A stretch of 64,000 bases of DNA from Rhodococcoides kyotonense (GTDB lineage Bacteria; Actinomycetota; Actinomycetes; Mycobacteriales; Mycobacteriaceae), in assembly GCF_900188125.1 (NCBI RefSeq), contig NZ_FZOW01000007.1:248001-312000 (forward strand), read 5' to 3'. Below are positions 62,501-64,000 of the stretch, in pieces. The position numbers and the translations under genes are program-made. Position 1 is the stretch's first letter. Each line of letters opens with the position of its first letter. The notes beneath the pieces were generated by a model. The model was not told where the DNA came from and did not search any database. It saw only the letters and a list, made by a program, of their open reading frames with translations.

Positions 62501-62790
62501 TCAGCTTGAAAGCGGGCGGCGTGGGTCTCACGCTCACCGAGGCGGACTACTGCTTCGTACTCGACCCGTGGTGGAATCCGGCCACCGAAGCTCAAGCAGT
62601 CGATCGTGTTCACCGCATCGGGCAGCAGCGCACCGTGTTCGTCAACAGGTACGTGGCCCGGGGAACCATCGAAGAGAAAGTCATGGCGCTCAAGGAACGA
62701 AAAGCCAAACTGTTCAGCAGCGTCATGGACGACGGCGCGGACTTCTCGGGCGGATTGACGGCCGACGACATCAAAGGCTTGCTCGAGTAG
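59527..62790 (+). CDS. SWIM zinc-finger SNF2 family helicase
   Basis: 1087 aa from GTG 59527 (ATG 59542 also possible). An N-terminal SWIM finger (CNCPVVFNCKHVVAVL, Cys-x-Cys...Cys-x-His, about 79-94) is followed by a long middle region and a C-terminal SNF2 ATPase: LADDMGLGKTVQTLA (motif I), LDEAQYVKNHKS (motif II), ITGTPIENNLMELWAL (motif III), and SLKAGGVGLTLTEADYCF with DPWWNPATEAQAVDRVHRIGQ (motifs V-VI). It likely remodels nucleoprotein or DNA in repair or transcription, as in HepA/RapA-like proteins. No operon partners. Confidence 0.93.
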   Translation: MTIPSMKDLDFEALELRFGGETFRRGNRYFEESRVGDVHWNTRTSTLSASVRGQRATPYSTTVALATQQGRVVGLDFGQCNCPVVFNCKHVVAVLLQAGADSRSSARVPTPSRSDGHWSQALAPIRNDDARRITTSRLRVGLQLAMKLSDERVGTASLFAHPVKLDHKDTWATTGISWSSLPFSNDRRIDRQLDILRELKGLCDVRAHGRAAFSFHRVDSSSIDLADVSGRLLWDLLGEARDRGLPLIHADRARGRISWPSDGEFSVDIKAEETGALSLDGLVVVDGVVVPADRRRFLGADGTGIVYWDDVDDPTYAFRLAALEKTVPDALRRVAASGVPVIVPPADRDDFVLHYLPQLERDCVIVSSDASYTAPVISGPELHLVVEHTGDGRLTVGAHWRYYMDDVEIDYAADTVNTATGLRDDASESGLLSTVLPILGRAPVRAGLFQPFAVADTEAALFVVDRLPRLDQYDNVHISIVGELPDFQDVSDDVGISLSTSALSENNDWFDLGIVVRVDGTDVEFAVVLTAIVRGASHLLFPDGRFFALDRPSLTKLRALVHEARSLQDNPEGPLRISRYQASLWEELTEIGEVARQATVWREQVTALLKLDSVAPQDPPVTLDAVLRPYQLDGYSWLLFLWTHGLGGILADDMGLGKTVQTLAMICKVKENTSLASPFVIVAPTSVVHNWVREAQRFAPALTVVAAAETRAKRRTSIAELAAGADIVVTSYTVFRLDFDDFDSVTWSGLVLDEAQYVKNHKSKTYHCARRLTAPFTLAITGTPIENNLMELWALLSITAPGLFPSPSTFIEQYRTPIEKDGDTKTLTTLRRRIKPLVLRRTKDTVVQDLPPKQEQTVEVELHPRHRKVYETRLARERQKILGLLDDFERNRVMILRSLTILRQLSLDASLVDDNHTDIPSAKLDELVTQLREVIEGGHRALVFSQFTGFLRRVRNRLDAEGIDLVYLDGSTRNRGEVVDRFRSGDAPVFLISLKAGGVGLTLTEADYCFVLDPWWNPATEAQAVDRVHRIGQQRTVFVNRYVARGTIEEKVMALKERKAKLFSSVMDDGADFSGGLTADDIKGLLE

Positions 62791-62947
62791 ATCGTGCAGC
62801 CCACCTTGACCGTTCGTGTAGCCGGACTGGACGAGGATGACGAAAGTGTCTGCGGCAGAGCGCCACCCGAGTTCCGATCAGCCCGAACCTAACTCTTGGA
62901 ACCCAGCCGTCCGTTGTCGATACTTCAGTGACCCTGAGGAAGGAACA

Positions 62948-64000
62948 ATGACCAACAGCCGCAAGATTCGACTCGGACTTCTGACGAACCCACCCGGGAA
63001 CTCGCAGCCCGGTGAACTCCGGCCCGGGGACGTTCGCCACCCTGGATCTGTACTCGATCACTACACCCACCTTGCCCGGACAGCGGAGTCGGCGCTCTTC
63101 GACGTCCTGTTCGCCGCCGACGGACTGTCTTCCGACACCGAACTCGGGACTCGACCCGAACCGGTCACGCTGTTCTCTGCGCTCGCGGCGGTCACCGAGC
63201 GCATCGGCTTCGTTCCGACCATCTCGACCACCTTCACAGAACCGTTCAACCTCGCTCGGCAACTGCAGTCCCTGGACCACCTCACGGGCGGTCGCGTCGG
63301 GTGGAACGCAGTCACCTCGTCTGCCGGCGAACGTAACTTCGGTGACGCCCCGCTGCCCGCGCACGAGGACAGGTACCGCCAGGGGCTGGAGCACGTTTCG
63401 GTCGTGTCCGGTCTGTGGGACTCCTGGCTCGACGACGGCTCCACCAGGCCGATCGATCATCGCGGGGAGTTCTACTCCGTCGAAGGACCGCTGCCGCTCC
63501 CCCGCTCGCGGCAGGGCAGACCCGTGCTGTTCCAGGCAGGATCGTCCTCGGACGGGACGTCGTTCGCTGCCCAGTTCGCCGAGGGCGTCTATACCGCCCA
63601 ACAGACACTGCGCGGTGCTCAGAGCTTCTATCGGGAGCTTAAGGCGAAAACAGCTGCGGCAGGACGGGATCCGAAGAACGTCTTGGTCATGCCCGGAGTC
63701 TCGACGACTATCGGCGGCACCGAGGAAGAAGCGCTGCGCATCGACAACGACTTGTTCGACGCAGGATTCACGCCTGCATCGTTGGCAGCCCTGTCCGGGC
63801 AGCTGGCGGGCGTCGACTTGTCGGAGATCGACCTGGACGACCGCATTCCGGCTGATCTGCTTCCAGCCGTCGAGACCGTCCAGGGACGGCAGAGCAGATA
63901 CGCAGTGTTTCGTGAGCTGGCCGTGGAGGAGAACCTGACACTACGTGAGTTGATCAAGGTGCAGCAACGGTCGGCCGGTCACGGACGAGCTGTCGGATCG
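62948..64000 (+). CDS. NtaA/SnaA/DszA family flavin monooxygenase 4 (partial, runs off the right edge)
   Basis: At least 351 codons from ATG 62948 with GAGGAAGGA upstream; no stop before the window ends. Family signatures: KIRLGLLTNPPGNSQPGEL, HLARTAESALFDVLFAADGL, DHLTGGRVGWNAVTSSAGER and VLFQAGSSSDGTSFAAQFAE. Plus-strand member of the same family as the three at 55-59 kb; probably a separate transcription unit. Confidence 0.85.
   Translation, partial: MTNSRKIRLGLLTNPPGNSQPGELRPGDVRHPGSVLDHYTHLARTAESALFDVLFAADGLSSDTELGTRPEPVTLFSALAAVTERIGFVPTISTTFTEPFNLARQLQSLDHLTGGRVGWNAVTSSAGERNFGDAPLPAHEDRYRQGLEHVSVVSGLWDSWLDDGSTRPIDHRGEFYSVEGPLPLPRSRQGRPVLFQAGSSSDGTSFAAQFAEGVYTAQQTLRGAQSFYRELKAKTAAAGRDPKNVLVMPGVSTTIGGTEEEALRIDNDLFDAGFTPASLAALSGQLAGVDLSEIDLDDRIPADLLPAVETVQGRQSRYAVFRELAVEENLTLRELIKVQQRSAGHGRAVGS

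Overview
The window is high-GC actinobacterial chromosome, most likely Rhodococcus or a close mycolic-acid-containing relative. The main reasons are an MmpL-type transporter under a TetR repressor, a DUF4185 (arabinan-hydrolase-like) exported protein, a mycobacterial DinB2-type polymerase, many GTG/TTG starts and 4-nt stop/start overlaps. No rRNA, tRNA, CRISPR array, insertion sequence or integrase was seen. Coding is dense: no gap between genes exceeds about 200 bases (largest 29463-29657 and 59345-59526), and nothing further was recognised in those gaps beyond the sites listed.

Layout. 53-6466: two TetR regulators, a DUF2256/DUF3253 protein, an MMPL transporter with twin operators, an acyl-CoA synthetase and a LuxR regulator. 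6553-13038: a lipid-degradation block (luciferase-like oxidoreductase, SRPBCC protein, thiolase, two SDRs, enoyl-CoA hydratase) around an unusual XRE-TetR fusion regulator. 13035-16680: DUF4185 exported protein, orphan metal-chelate-binding lipoprotein, membrane-linked diacylglycerol kinase. 16655-23693: a minus-strand run of membrane protein, PPK2, frameshifted P-type ATPase and SulP transporter. 23727-28830: galactose (Leloir) genes galT-galK with a DeoR regulator, divergent from a sodium/solute symporter. 28893-31514: DUF4352 protein and a NarL-type two-component pair.

31570-35780 is the first highlight. A small protein made of three 24-residue Gly/Asp-rich repeats, each with one His, is followed, with 4-nt overlaps at every junction, by a JmjC (ROXA/NO66-like) 2-oxoglutarate oxygenase, a sucrase/ferredoxin-like Fe-S protein and an MFS transporter. 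It looks like a modified-peptide (RiPP-like) operon that I do not recognise as a named class. 35924-42730 is a catabolic operon with a TctCBA tricarboxylate-type importer, KDG kinase, IclR regulator, KDPG aldolase, aldo/keto reductase and UPF0303 protein.

42790-46550 holds small stress and housekeeping genes and a DinB2-like polymerase. 46644-54463 is the second highlight: a five-gene minus-strand operon coding for a sigma-region-4-like protein, a MutL/MORC-like GHKL ATPase, a Z1-domain ATPase, a ParA ATPase and a small SAP-like basic protein. It resembles MutL-Z1 defence loci but has no recognisable nuclease or methylase. 54615-64000 has a SIMPL protein, four NtaA/SnaA/DszA-family flavin monooxygenases (three in a minus-strand operon, one running off the right edge) and a SWIM-SNF2 helicase.

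Five copies of an intergenic palindromic element (TTC-loop and GAA-loop hairpins flanking a central palindrome) are scattered through the window, mostly between convergent genes.
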